Positions 8,577-15,442 of a DNA stretch of 53,711 bases are shown here, piece by piece (position 1 is the stretch's first letter; every line of letters starts with the position of its first letter). Made by a program: the position numbers and the translations under genes. The notes under the pieces are model-generated. The model was not told the origin of the DNA. It was given only the letters and a program-made list of their open reading frames with translations, and did no database searches. This stretch comes from Candidatus Saccharibacteria bacterium CG_4_10_14_0_2_um_filter_52_9 (GTDB lineage: Bacteria > Actinomycetota > Acidimicrobiia > Acidimicrobiales > RAAP-2), in assembly GCA_903970515.1 (NCBI GenBank), contig CAJCJA010000026.1:1-53711 (forward strand), in the 5' to 3' direction.

Positions 8577-9132
8577 CCTTCAAGATCTGCTGAGCGATGT
8601 CACGCATTCGCGTCCGCCCGCGCATCGCCGATTGTTGGATCACCTCGAAGGCCGCGGGCTCGTCGAGTCCGCGTTGGCTCATGAGGTACTCCTTGGCGCG
8701 TTGGACGATTTCGCGCGTCTCAATCTTGTCATCGACGCTGGGTGTGTCGTGCGTTTCGAGTGGTTCGATCGAGAGCGGGTTCACGATCGCGGCGAGTTTG
8801 GGCAGGATCTCGCTCGAGCGAAAAGGCTTGACCAAGTATGCGACGACCCCCGCGTCGCGCGCGCTCTCGATCAACGCGCGTTGGCTGAAGGCGGTCAGCA
8901 ACACCACGACGGTACTGCTGTCTTTGATCTGACGCGCGACCTCGATGCCGTCGAGGCCGGGCATCTTGATGTCCAGCAGCGCGAGGTCGGGTTCGAATTC
9001 GCGGATCATCGCGAGCGCGTCGTCACCCCGAGCCGCCTCGCCCACGACGAGGTAACCGTCGGCCTCGAGGATCTCCTTCAGATCGAGACGAATGATCGAT
9101 TCGTCGTCGGCTATCACTACGCGCTTATCCAT
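8560..9132 (-). CDS. Response regulator with ANTAR RNA-binding output domain, PdtaR-like
   Basis: 190 residues: an N-terminal receiver domain with acidic pocket Asp-9/Asp-10, phospho-acceptor Asp-54 (LLDIKMPG) and Lys-102, then an ANTAR domain at about 133-187 (KEYLMSQRGLDEPAAFEVIQ). ANTAR proteins bind paired hexanucleotide hairpins in nascent RNA and prevent transcription termination. The position beside polA and rpsA matches Mycobacterium Rv1626 (PdtaR). The ATG at 9132 was chosen for the strong AAGGAAGAAG upstream; the ORF is open further but without a ribosome site. No partner histidine kinase is in the window. It overlaps the upstream coiled-coil gene by 8 bases, which makes that gene a candidate partner. 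Confidence 0.92.
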   Translation of the reverse strand: MDKRVVIADDESIIRLDLKEILEADGYLVVGEAARGDDALAMIREFEPDLALLDIKMPGLDGIEVARQIKDSSTVVVLLTAFSQRALIESARDAGVVAYLVKPFRSSEILPKLAAIVNPLSIEPLETHDTPSVDDKIETREIVQRAKEYLMSQRGLDEPAAFEVIQQSAMRGRTRMRDIAQQILKGEFVG

Positions 9133-9421
9133 CTTCTTCCTTAGGTTTCCATTCCCGCAACAGTTCATCACGCTCGGAGGTCAATGTTCGCACCTCCTGG
9201 CTACGTCGCAGCATTTCGGCGTTCGCGACCGCGACGTGTCGTGAGAGTTCGTCATATTCTTGCTGCTGGAGCGGGGTTTCGGAGACCAGGGAGCGGATTC
9301 TGGCGTCGTCTAAGGCGTCATTCCATACTTGGACCTGTTCTTGGAGTACGGCCAAACTCTCGCGCGCCGCCATCAGGCGACGCTGGAGGTCCTCTAAACG
9401 CCGTTCCATCTTTGGGGCCAT
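9125..9421 (-). CDS. Small predicted coiled-coil protein of unknown function
   Basis: 98 residues, not a family I recognise. Almost the whole chain has heptad-like spacing of Leu, Ala and Val with many Glu, Gln and Arg (LEDLQRRLMAARESLAVLQ; MLRRSQEVRTLTSERDELL), predicting one or two long helices and a coiled coil. There is no signal peptide, membrane segment or cysteine. The ATG at 9421 lies seven bases after TACACT, a likely leaderless start; a GTG at 9427 would add two residues. It overlaps the ANTAR regulator gene by 8 bases, so the two products are probably made together. A regulatory or structural partner role is inference. Confidence 0.7.
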   Translation of the reverse strand: MAPKMERRLEDLQRRLMAARESLAVLQEQVQVWNDALDDARIRSLVSETPLQQQEYDELSRHVAVANAEMLRRSQEVRTLTSERDELLREWKPKEEDG

Positions 9422-9428
9422 GGGCACG

Positions 9429-9434
9429 AGTGTA
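9429..9434 (-). promoter_or_regulatory. Candidate leaderless -10 element (TACACT) for the coiled-coil/ANTAR/polA unit
   Basis: TACACT on the minus strand ends seven bases before the ATG at 9421. This matches the TANNNT module seen at several other genes in the window and would place the transcription start at or next to the start codon. There is no Shine-Dalgarno before this ATG. menC lies 21 bases upstream on the same strand, so read-through from menC is also possible. Confidence 0.4.
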
Positions 9435-9448
9435 AGGCGACTACCGGA

Positions 9449-10510
9449 TCAGGGCCGGAGGAGGGTCGCTTTCGCCAGTACCGCACCGCTCGGCGCCAGA
9501 CCAAAACCGAAGTCGCGGGTTTCGACGTCACCATCAATTCCGGTATCGACCGTCGCGACATCACCGATGTCGCTCGGCTCTTCGATGCAGTGTTGGGCGA
9601 GGGTTCGATTGACGTGGCGCGCGAGCGACGACTCGAAGAAACCACCCATATACGGTTGAAGTCCCAGTTCGATCGAGCGTTCGATCATCGTGCGCGCGTT
9701 GGCGTAACCACCCACCCGGGCGGGCTTGATACAGATCACGCGAGCAGCGTCGTAGCGTACGACGAGCTCGACATCGCGCACCGTGCGGATGCCTTCATCC
9801 AGACCAACGGCGACGTCGCACTCCTCGGCGAGCCGCGCGTGATCGACCAGATTTCCCGGTGCAAACGGCTGCTCGATCACACTGACGCGCACCGGTGTCG
9901 ACGCGTCGCGAAGTAGATCGAGTTGCGCGAGCACCCCAAGGTCACTCGACGCCGAGCAGTTGTAGTCAAGCAATACCGGTCGATCCAATTCCGCGAGCGC
10001 TTCCACGCGTCGCGCGTCAAGGTGCCCCGGCGCTATTTTCGCACGCACACGTTTGATATCGCTGGTGAGCGCGCCCATTGGCGCGTCATCGAGCAGCGAC
10101 ATCCCGAGTTGCAGAGGAGTGTCGAAGTTCTTCGGCCACAATGCGATGAGATCTTGTTTGCGCGCGCGCAACTCTCGATCAAGTAGCGCCATCTCCACCA
10201 AGGCGACCGCCCACGCACTCGCGACGCGTGGTCCCGCGAAACGCGCGATTCTCGTCCACGATGGCACGGTCGCTTCTCGCTCGAAGACGCCCGCCACTTG
10301 AACAAGTAGCACGCGGTCGAGTTCGTGCACCACGTCGTCGATACTTGGATCACCATTGAGGGCGAAGGGCTGAGGATCAATCTCACCCCAACCTTCGACG
10401 CCGTCGTGTTCCACGCGCAGGTACAAGCGACTTCGCACGTCGTGGCGTTGCAGGGCACTTCGTAGCACGTTGGCCAATTGCACTTCGCTGCGCCAGAGTG
10501 TCATCTTCAC
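9449..10510 (-). CDS. menC: o-Succinylbenzoate synthase
   Basis: Enolase-superfamily enzyme of menaquinone synthesis that dehydrates SHCHC to o-succinylbenzoate; 353 residues. The catalytic Lys-158 (AKIAPG), metal ligands Asp-182 (LLDYN), Glu-213 (VIEQP) and Asp-238 (GLDEG), and the second catalytic Lys-262 (IKPARVGG) are all present, followed by GGFFESSLARHVN. These are the OSBS-specific features, which separate it from other enolase-superfamily members. The GTG at 10510 has AAGG eight bases upstream; TAAGGT there could also serve as a -10 for a leaderless start. menG and menF lie 7-9 kb away in this window; the other men genes are not here. Confidence 0.9.
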   Translation of the reverse strand: MKMTLWRSEVQLANVLRSALQRHDVRSRLYLRVEHDGVEGWGEIDPQPFALNGDPSIDDVVHELDRVLLVQVAGVFEREATVPSWTRIARFAGPRVASAWAVALVEMALLDRELRARKQDLIALWPKNFDTPLQLGMSLLDDAPMGALTSDIKRVRAKIAPGHLDARRVEALAELDRPVLLDYNCSASSDLGVLAQLDLLRDASTPVRVSVIEQPFAPGNLVDHARLAEECDVAVGLDEGIRTVRDVELVVRYDAARVICIKPARVGGYANARTMIERSIELGLQPYMGGFFESSLARHVNRTLAQHCIEEPSDIGDVATVDTGIDGDVETRDFGFGLAPSGAVLAKATLLRP

Positions 10511-10549
10511 CAGACCAACCTTAAAGAAACTGTTACTGTGGTCGCCGCA

Positions 10550-10633
10550 GCCCGGATGGCGGAATCGGCAGACGCGGAGGCCTCAAAAGCCTTTACTCGA
10601 AAGGGTGTGTGGGTTCAAGTCCCACTCCGGGCA
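10550..10633 (+). tRNA. tRNA-Leu (anticodon CAA)
   Basis: A class II tRNA of 84 bases. Acceptor stem GCCCGGA pairs with TCCGGGC (10626-10632), followed by discriminator A. The anticodon stem GAGGC/GCCTT encloses the loop CTCAAAA, giving anticodon CAA, which reads UUG. The long variable arm (ACTC/GGGT) and the T arm GTGGG-TTCAAGT-CCCAC are typical of leucine tRNA. The CCA end is not encoded. Confidence 0.96.
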
Positions 10634-10636
10634 CGA

Positions 10637-10664
10637 ATGCGCTCACGCTGTAGCGTTAGCGCAT
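10637..10664 (+). promoter_or_regulatory. 28-base palindrome spanning the fabD -10 region and start codon
   Basis: The arms ATGCGCTcACGCT and AGCGTtAGCGCAT are perfect reverse complements except for one position and a two-base centre. The right arm contains TAGCGT (10651-10656), a TANNNT -10 match that ends six bases before the fabD ATG (10663). A protein bound here would block the promoter and start site. Starting three bases after the tRNA, the same symmetry could form a stem that helps terminate the tRNA transcript, although no T-run follows. Confidence 0.55.
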
Positions 10665-11592
10665 GTCTGAAGTGCGCGAGCGTCCGTTTCGTGACGACTG
10701 TGTCGCCCTCTTCCCCGGTCAAGGTTCGCTCGGCGGAGCGGCGGGCGTCGCGTGGCGAACGTCTCGCCACTGGTCGCTCGTCGAGACGGTGAGTGACGTC
10801 ACGCACTTTGACGTCGCGTACCTACTACTCAACGCGAGCGACGAGGACGTTGTACGAACTGATCACGCCCAGATCGCCACGTTCGCCCTGTCGCTCGTGG
10901 GATATCACGAACTCCTCGACGTCGACATCCGTCCTCGCTATCTCCTCGGCCACAGTCTGGGCGAGTTCTCCGCACTCGTGGCGTCGGGTCTCCTCAGCCT
11001 CGAAGACGGTGCGCGACTCATCGGCGTTCGTGGCCGGGCCATGGCCCGCGCCGCCGAGCAGCAACCCGGTTCGATGGTCGCCCTCATGGGTGGCGACGAC
11101 GACGCGCGCGCGAATCTCTCGAAACTCGCCGACGTCTGGGTCGCCAACATTAACGGCACCGGACAAATCGTCGTCAGCGGCACCAACGATGGTCTCGAAC
11201 GATTGCTCGCCCTCCACAAGGAACTCGGTTGGCGACGAGCGACGCCACTCAGCGTGGGTGGAGCGTTTCATTCACCCCTCATGGCAAGCGCACAAGAGGA
11301 ACTCGACGACGCGCTCTCGACGGTGCATTGGGGGGCGACCGATGCCACGTTGATCGCGAACGTCGACGCAGGCGTGCATCGAGACGCCGATGAATGGCGC
11401 TCCCTCCTGTCGCGCCAGCTGACCTCACCGGTCCAGTTCTTGGACGCCACCATGGCCCTGCCTGACTCAGTCACCGCGAGCATCGAGATGCCACCCGGTG
11501 GGGTCCTCACCGGACTCACCAAGCGGATTCGTCCCTTTGCACGCCAGTTGAGTCCCGCCAGTCTCGAAGAACTACAGGAGATCGTCGTATGA
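10663..11592 (+). CDS. fabD: Malonyl-CoA:ACP transacylase
   Basis: Transfers malonyl groups from CoA to acyl carrier protein for type II fatty acid synthesis; 309 residues, the usual length. FPGQGS (17-22), nucleophile Ser-98 in GHSLGE, substrate-carboxylate Arg-123 and catalytic His-203 (GAFHSPLM) are all visible. There is no Shine-Dalgarno; the ATG sits six bases after TAGCGT and inside a palindrome, suggesting a leaderless, repressor-controlled start. It overlaps fabG by 4 bases (ATGA) and heads the fabD-fabG-acpP-fabF operon. Confidence 0.95.
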   Translation: MSEVRERPFRDDCVALFPGQGSLGGAAGVAWRTSRHWSLVETVSDVTHFDVAYLLLNASDEDVVRTDHAQIATFALSLVGYHELLDVDIRPRYLLGHSLGEFSALVASGLLSLEDGARLIGVRGRAMARAAEQQPGSMVALMGGDDDARANLSKLADVWVANINGTGQIVVSGTNDGLERLLALHKELGWRRATPLSVGGAFHSPLMASAQEELDDALSTVHWGATDATLIANVDAGVHRDADEWRSLLSRQLTSPVQFLDATMALPDSVTASIEMPPGGVLTGLTKRIRPFARQLSPASLEELQEIVV

Positions 11593-12293
11593 ACCGCCAC
11601 GTCATCGTCACCGGCGCCAGTCGCGGCATCGGCGCCGCCATCGCGCAACACTTCATCGACGAGGGCGACCGCGTCGTCGCACTCTCGCGTTCAGGGCTCG
11701 CACCCGAAGGTTGCACCATGACGGTCGCGGTCGACGTCGTTGACTCCGAAGCGGTGAACGCTGCAGTGAAGGGCGCGATCGCCGAATTCGGCCCGGTTGA
11801 AGTGGCGGTCATCAACGCCGGCGTCACCAATGACGGACTCGCCATGCGAATGTCGGATCAACAATGGCGCGACGTACTCTCAACCGATCTCGACGGGGCG
11901 TTCTACTGTGCCCGTGCCATGATGGCCTCGATGGTGCGCGCGCGACAGGGTTCAATCATCTTCATCGGATCGGTCAGTCCCTTCATGGGGGTGCCCGGAC
12001 AAGCGAACTACGCCGCCGCGAAGGCGGGACTCGTCGGACTCGCGCGCTCGCTCGCCAAGGAGGTAGCGACGCGCAGCGTGACGGTCAACGTCGTCGCGCC
12101 TGGTCTGATCGAAACCGACATGACCAACGAGTTGGGCGCCGCGAAGGACCAGATGATGTCGATGATCCCCATGGGGCGAATCGGACAACCTTCTGATATC
12201 GCCGGAGTTGTGGGGTTTCTCGCCAGTAACCACGCTCGTTACATCACCGGTGCGGTCCTCTGTGCCGACGGCGGGCTCTCCCTCGGGCACTAG
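11589..12293 (+). CDS. fabG: 3-Oxoacyl-ACP reductase
   Basis: Short-chain dehydrogenase of 234 residues that reduces 3-oxoacyl-ACP with NADPH. The cofactor-binding TGASRGIG (8-15), NAG motif near 76-78, and catalytic Ser-128, Tyr-141 and Lys-145 (NYAAAKAG) are present. The C-terminal part (ETDMTNELG...PSDIAGVVGFLAS...ITGAVLCADGG) is typical FabG. Location between fabD and acpP, overlapping fabD by 4 bases, fixes the role better than sequence alone, since the family is broad. Confidence 0.93.
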   Translation: MNRHVIVTGASRGIGAAIAQHFIDEGDRVVALSRSGLAPEGCTMTVAVDVVDSEAVNAAVKGAIAEFGPVEVAVINAGVTNDGLAMRMSDQQWRDVLSTDLDGAFYCARAMMASMVRARQGSIIFIGSVSPFMGVPGQANYAAAKAGLVGLARSLAKEVATRSVTVNVVAPGLIETDMTNELGAAKDQMMSMIPMGRIGQPSDIAGVVGFLASNHARYITGAVLCADGGLSLGH

Positions 12294-12354
12294 GTGACTA
12301 GAGTTTCAGAATTCCTTGAGTACCATTGAGCGACACAAAATAAGGGGCTTGAAC

Positions 12355-12591
12355 ATGGACCGAAACGAAGCACTCACGAAATTCACCGACAACGCCGTCG
12401 AGGTACTCGCGGTGGACCCTGCCCAGGTGACGCTCACGACCTCGTTCGAGGACCTAGGCGCGGACAGTCTGGATCTCGTCGAACTCGTGATGGCGCTCGA
12501 AGAGACCTTCGACATCGAAGTCGCCGAGGATGAACTCAAGGAAATCCGCACCGTGGGCGAAGCCTTCGAGCTGGTCTACGCCAAGCTGTAG
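12355..12591 (+). CDS. acpP: Acyl carrier protein
   Basis: 78 residues, acidic, all-helical. The phosphopantetheine attachment site is Ser-38 in GADSLDLVEL. The ATG at 12355 was chosen because AAGGGG lies seven bases upstream; an earlier in-frame ATG at 12316 would add a 13-residue basic tail unlike ACPs. The TAG stop shares its G with the GTG of fabF, so the carrier and the condensing enzyme are tightly coupled. There are 61 bases between fabG and this start. Confidence 0.96.
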   Translation: MDRNEALTKFTDNAVEVLAVDPAQVTLTTSFEDLGADSLDLVELVMALEETFDIEVAEDELKEIRTVGEAFELVYAKL

Positions 12592-13790
12592 TGCGCGTCG
12601 CCACCACCCCGTCGGGGCCGGTGTCGGGGCGCCGCGTTGCCGTTACGGGGCTCGGCGCACTGACGTGTGCGGGCATTGGCGTCGATGCGCTCTGGGCAGC
12701 GTTGATCAAGGACACCGCACCAGCGTCGAAACGAATTGCGCCCTTTGACGCAACCCACATAGGAGGTCCCAAGGAGCTTCGCCGTCTCGACCCCTTCACG
12801 CTCTACGCGCTCATGGCGGCCGACGAGGCGTGGCGACAGAGCGGTCTGAGCAGTCCCATTGTTGAAGGCGGCAGTCTCGTGACGACCGGCATTGGTGGAC
12901 TTCAGACGGTACTCGAACAGGTGCGCGTGCTCAATGAGAAGGGTCCCGACCGCGTCTCACCCTTCATGGTGCCGATGATGATGCCCAATGCGGCGACCGC
13001 GGCGGTCTCGATGCGTTTTGGTCTCGGTGGTCCCTGCGAGACGGTCACGACGGCGTGTGCCGCGGGCACCCACGCCATTGGTAATGCGGCGCGCTTGGTC
13101 GCGAGCGGGCGTTGTCCCGTCGTCGTGGCGGGCGGGGCCGAAGCGGTCATCGTCGAGATCGCCGAGGCTGGATTTCGCAACATGACCGCGTTGTCGAATG
13201 AGGAGTTCTCACGACCTTTTGACGCGCAGCGTAACGGCTTCGTCATGGGCGAAGGCGCGGGCATCTTAATTCTTGAGGAATGGGACCACGCCCACGAACG
13301 GGGTGCGACGATCTTCGGCGAAGTCATCGGTGCCGCGTCCACCGCTGACGCGCACCACATCACCGCACCCGACCCGGCGGGCAATGGCGCGGTGCGTTGC
13401 ATGGAACTCGCCCTCGCCGACGCCGGTGTTGCACCCAGTGAGGTCTCGCACATCAACGCGCACGGCACCTCGACCCCGTTGAACGACCTCGCCGAAGCCG
13501 TCGCGGTACGCCGGGTCTTCGGTGAGCACTCGCCCCCCGTCACGTCGATCAAGGGACACCTCGGTCACAGCCTCGCCGCCGCGGGTGCGCTCGAGGGCGT
13601 CGCGTCAATCATGACGTTGATGAACCAACTCATGCCGCCCACCGCCGGCACCAAGGAAATCGACCCTGACGTCGGACTCGACGTCGTCGTGGGCGCACCG
13701 CGTGCGGGCGACCTCGAAGTCATATTGTCCAACTCCTTCGGGTTCGGTGGCCACAACGGGAGCGTCGTGTTTCGCCGCTACCGGGCCTAA
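12591..13790 (+). CDS. fabF: 3-Oxoacyl-ACP synthase II
   Basis: Elongating condensing enzyme of type II fatty acid synthesis, 399 residues. Catalytic Cys-156 (TVTTACAAGTHAIG), His-291 (NAHGTSTPLND), Lys-321 and His-326 (IKGHLGHS) match the Cys-His-Lys-His set of the KAS I/II family. The GTG start shares a base with the acpP stop. At the 3' end its stop overlaps the stop of the opposite-strand TrpF-like gene by 4 bases. No fabH or acetyl-CoA carboxylase gene lies nearby. Confidence 0.95.
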   Translation: MRVATTPSGPVSGRRVAVTGLGALTCAGIGVDALWAALIKDTAPASKRIAPFDATHIGGPKELRRLDPFTLYALMAADEAWRQSGLSSPIVEGGSLVTTGIGGLQTVLEQVRVLNEKGPDRVSPFMVPMMMPNAATAAVSMRFGLGGPCETVTTACAAGTHAIGNAARLVASGRCPVVVAGGAEAVIVEIAEAGFRNMTALSNEEFSRPFDAQRNGFVMGEGAGILILEEWDHAHERGATIFGEVIGAASTADAHHITAPDPAGNGAVRCMELALADAGVAPSEVSHINAHGTSTPLNDLAEAVAVRRVFGEHSPPVTSIKGHLGHSLAAAGALEGVASIMTLMNQLMPPTAGTKEIDPDVGLDVVVGAPRAGDLEVILSNSFGFGGHNGSVVFRRYRA

Positions 13791-14455
13791 AAGTTTCGCC
13801 ACTCCTCGCGCTGTCGCGATACGTAGGCGTTGGCGTTCGCCCAACGCGCGTTGTCGATGAACTCACCCAGCAGCGCGGGATCCTTCACGCCCGGTTCGAT
13901 CTCAACCCCGGAACGCACGTCGACACCCCACACGGGATAGTTCTGAACGACGTTGACGACGTTGGACGAGTTGAGTCCGCCCGAGGCGATCAATGGGGTC
14001 GGGATGCTCAAATCGGCGAAGATCTCGAGCGTGTCGATCAGCACATCGATGTCGTCGTCCTCGGGCACGAGGAAGTAGTCGACGCCATCGACCGCTCGCA
14101 GTTCACGCACCGCTTCGGCCGACGAAAGACCTCGTATCACCGTGTTAACCCGTTCGCTCACCCACTTGAGGGACGCCGCAGAGATTGGCCCATCGATCTG
14201 TGCCGCCGACAGGCCCAGAGTGTTCGTCACTTCGACGATTTTCTGGGGCAGGTCGTTCACGAAGACGCCCACGCTCAGGGCACCCTGCGGTAAACGCCGG
14301 ATGATGTCGTCCGCGGCACTTGGGCTAATCCGTCGGGGCGTCGGGCCGAATTCAAACCCAATGGCACTCGCCCCGAGTCCAATCGAGAACAAGGCGTCTT
14401 CTTCCGTGGTCACGCCCGACACCTTGATGAACAGTCCCTCAGTGTTAAACCGCAC
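13787..14455 (-). CDS. TrpF-like (phosphoribosylanthranilate isomerase family) protein with altered active site
   Basis: 222 residues with the TrpF (beta/alpha)8 layout: FIKVSGVTTEEDALF, FGPTPRRISPSAADDII, VGVFVN, the phosphate site IASGGLNSSN and GVDVRSGVE..PGVKD. The catalytic positions are changed. The general-base Cys of KICG is Ser-13 (KVSG), QLHG reads QIDG (86-89), and the segment that usually carries the catalytic Asp (VDA...GGTG) reads VPEDDDID. The anion-binding frame is kept, so it may bind a phosphorylated ligand but probably does not catalyse the TrpF reaction normally. No other trp genes are near. GTG 14455 has TGAGGAGG six bases upstream. Calling it plain TrpF would be the default but is doubtful. 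Confidence 0.75.
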   Translation of the reverse strand: MRFNTEGLFIKVSGVTTEEDALFSIGLGASAIGFEFGPTPRRISPSAADDIIRRLPQGALSVGVFVNDLPQKIVEVTNTLGLSAAQIDGPISAASLKWVSERVNTVIRGLSSAEAVRELRAVDGVDYFLVPEDDDIDVLIDTLEIFADLSIPTPLIASGGLNSSNVVNVVQNYPVWGVDVRSGVEIEPGVKDPALLGEFIDNARWANANAYVSRQREEWRNF

Positions 14456-14498
14456 GCGTCGCCTCCTCAAACAAGGTTAATTGCGCGCATTCGTCAAC

Positions 14499-15185
14499 CT
14501 AGGGAATGACCTCGACGCTGAGCGAGGCGTCATCGATGGCGTCAATCGCACTTCGATGGATGAACCCGAGCACGTGGATCCCACCGTCGTAGTGCACCGC
14601 GGTACTGACGCCCTTGGGACCCTCAGGGCCTTTCGCCACGAGTGCGGCTTCGATGACGTCAAGGGAAGGGCCGCTTGCTCGCACGTAACGCCACGGCACG
14701 CTCGAACCACGCGCGTCAAGTCGACCCACGAGTTCTTGACCGGTGAAGCAACCCTTGGTGAACGACACGGTGCGTTCCACGAACGACCTACCGTACACCT
14801 GGGGCACGAGTCCGAGGAACTCGTGGGGTCCCGGTTCGCCGCGTCGTACCTGTTCAGCGACGCTGTCGAACGGACCGCTCGCGACTTCTTCCACTGACAA
14901 GGTGCAATCGACGCGAAGGTGGAATCGCTTGAGACGCGTCAGCGCGACGTCGGCGACTTCGCGCGCGACGAGCAGCTCGAAACCGTGGTCGAGTGCACCG
15001 ATCCAGCACGTGCTCAACACGTCACTCGTGGGACTCAGCAGCAAGGAGGGTACGTACGCGCCCTGCACGTGCGCGACGTCCTGGCTGAGTTGACCTTGGA
15101 GGAACGTTTCACTCTGGGGCCCGCGTACGAGGATTCGCGACCAGGTAAAGGGATCGTCCTCGTGATGCACGTGTGTGGGAATCAT
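14499..15185 (-). CDS. ygfZ: YgfZ/GcvT-like folate-binding protein
   Basis: 228 residues, a compact member of the YgfZ family, whose proteins bind folate and help assemble or repair iron-sulfur enzymes. The diagnostic KGCFTGQE motif (144-151, with Cys-146) is present, after the family's LQGQLSQDV and before GRLDARG. It is related to the T-protein of glycine cleavage but lacks that enzyme's full length. The ATG at 15185 has no Shine-Dalgarno and lies eight bases after TACTGT, so it is likely leaderless. It is transcribed away from the 62-residue gene from the same short intergenic region. Confidence 0.88.
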   Translation of the reverse strand: MIPTHVHHEDDPFTWSRILVRGPQSETFLQGQLSQDVAHVQGAYVPSLLLSPTSDVLSTCWIGALDHGFELLVAREVADVALTRLKRFHLRVDCTLSVEEVASGPFDSVAEQVRRGEPGPHEFLGLVPQVYGRSFVERTVSFTKGCFTGQELVGRLDARGSSVPWRYVRASGPSLDVIEAALVAKGPEGPKGVSTAVHYDGGIHVLGFIHRSAIDAIDDASLSVEVIP

Positions 15186-15192
15186 CGACCAT

Positions 15193-15199
15193 TACAGTA
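15193..15199. promoter_or_regulatory. Symmetric -10 element (TACAGTA) shared by two divergent genes
   Basis: Read rightward TACAGT (15193-15198) and leftward TACTGT (15199-15194) both match TANNNT, overlapping by five bases. Leftward, the element ends eight bases before the ygfZ ATG; rightward, it would start RNA near 15205, giving a leader of about 30 bases with AAAGG before the GTG at 15237. Symmetric -10 elements that fire in both directions have been described in bacteria. Confidence 0.5.
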
Positions 15200-15236
15200 T
15201 GGGCCAACGACGAACATCCTCACAAAGGCCCGCGAC

Positions 15237-15425
15237 GTGTCTATGCACAACGAACTCAACACCATCACCTCGACGATGAATGAGCTCTCGACCCGCATTA
15301 CGCAACTCGTTGAGACGGAGGGTCGGAAAATGGACGGCGACGTCTATACAGAACTCGTCGCGGCGGAACGCACGATCGGGACCTTGCTTCGACGACTGAA
15401 CCGGGTCGCGAATCGAGTGAAGTAG
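15237..15425 (+). CDS. Small helical protein of unknown function
   Basis: 62 residues from GTG 15237 (AAAGG eight bases upstream), or 60 from the ATG at 15243. The chain is polar and helix-prone (NTITSTMNELSTRITQLVE; ELVAAERTIGTLLRRLNRV) with a basic C-terminus and heptad-like leucines. There is no signal peptide or membrane segment. I do not recognise the family. It is separated from mshD by 17 bases but mshD seems to have its own promoter. Coding is supported by the ribosome site and by its clean fit between two genes. Confidence 0.6.
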   Translation: MSMHNELNTITSTMNELSTRITQLVETEGRKMDGDVYTELVAAERTIGTLLRRLNRVANRVK

Positions 15426-15430
15426 CCAAG

Positions 15431-15436
15431 TAGCCT
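15431..15436 (+). promoter_or_regulatory. Candidate leaderless -10 element (TAGCCT) for mshD
   Basis: TAGCCT ends six bases before the mshD ATG at 15443, and no Shine-Dalgarno is present. This is the same TANNNT spacing found before several other genes here, so mshD is probably transcribed from its start codon. Confidence 0.45.
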
Positions 15437-15442
15437 TGTCTG

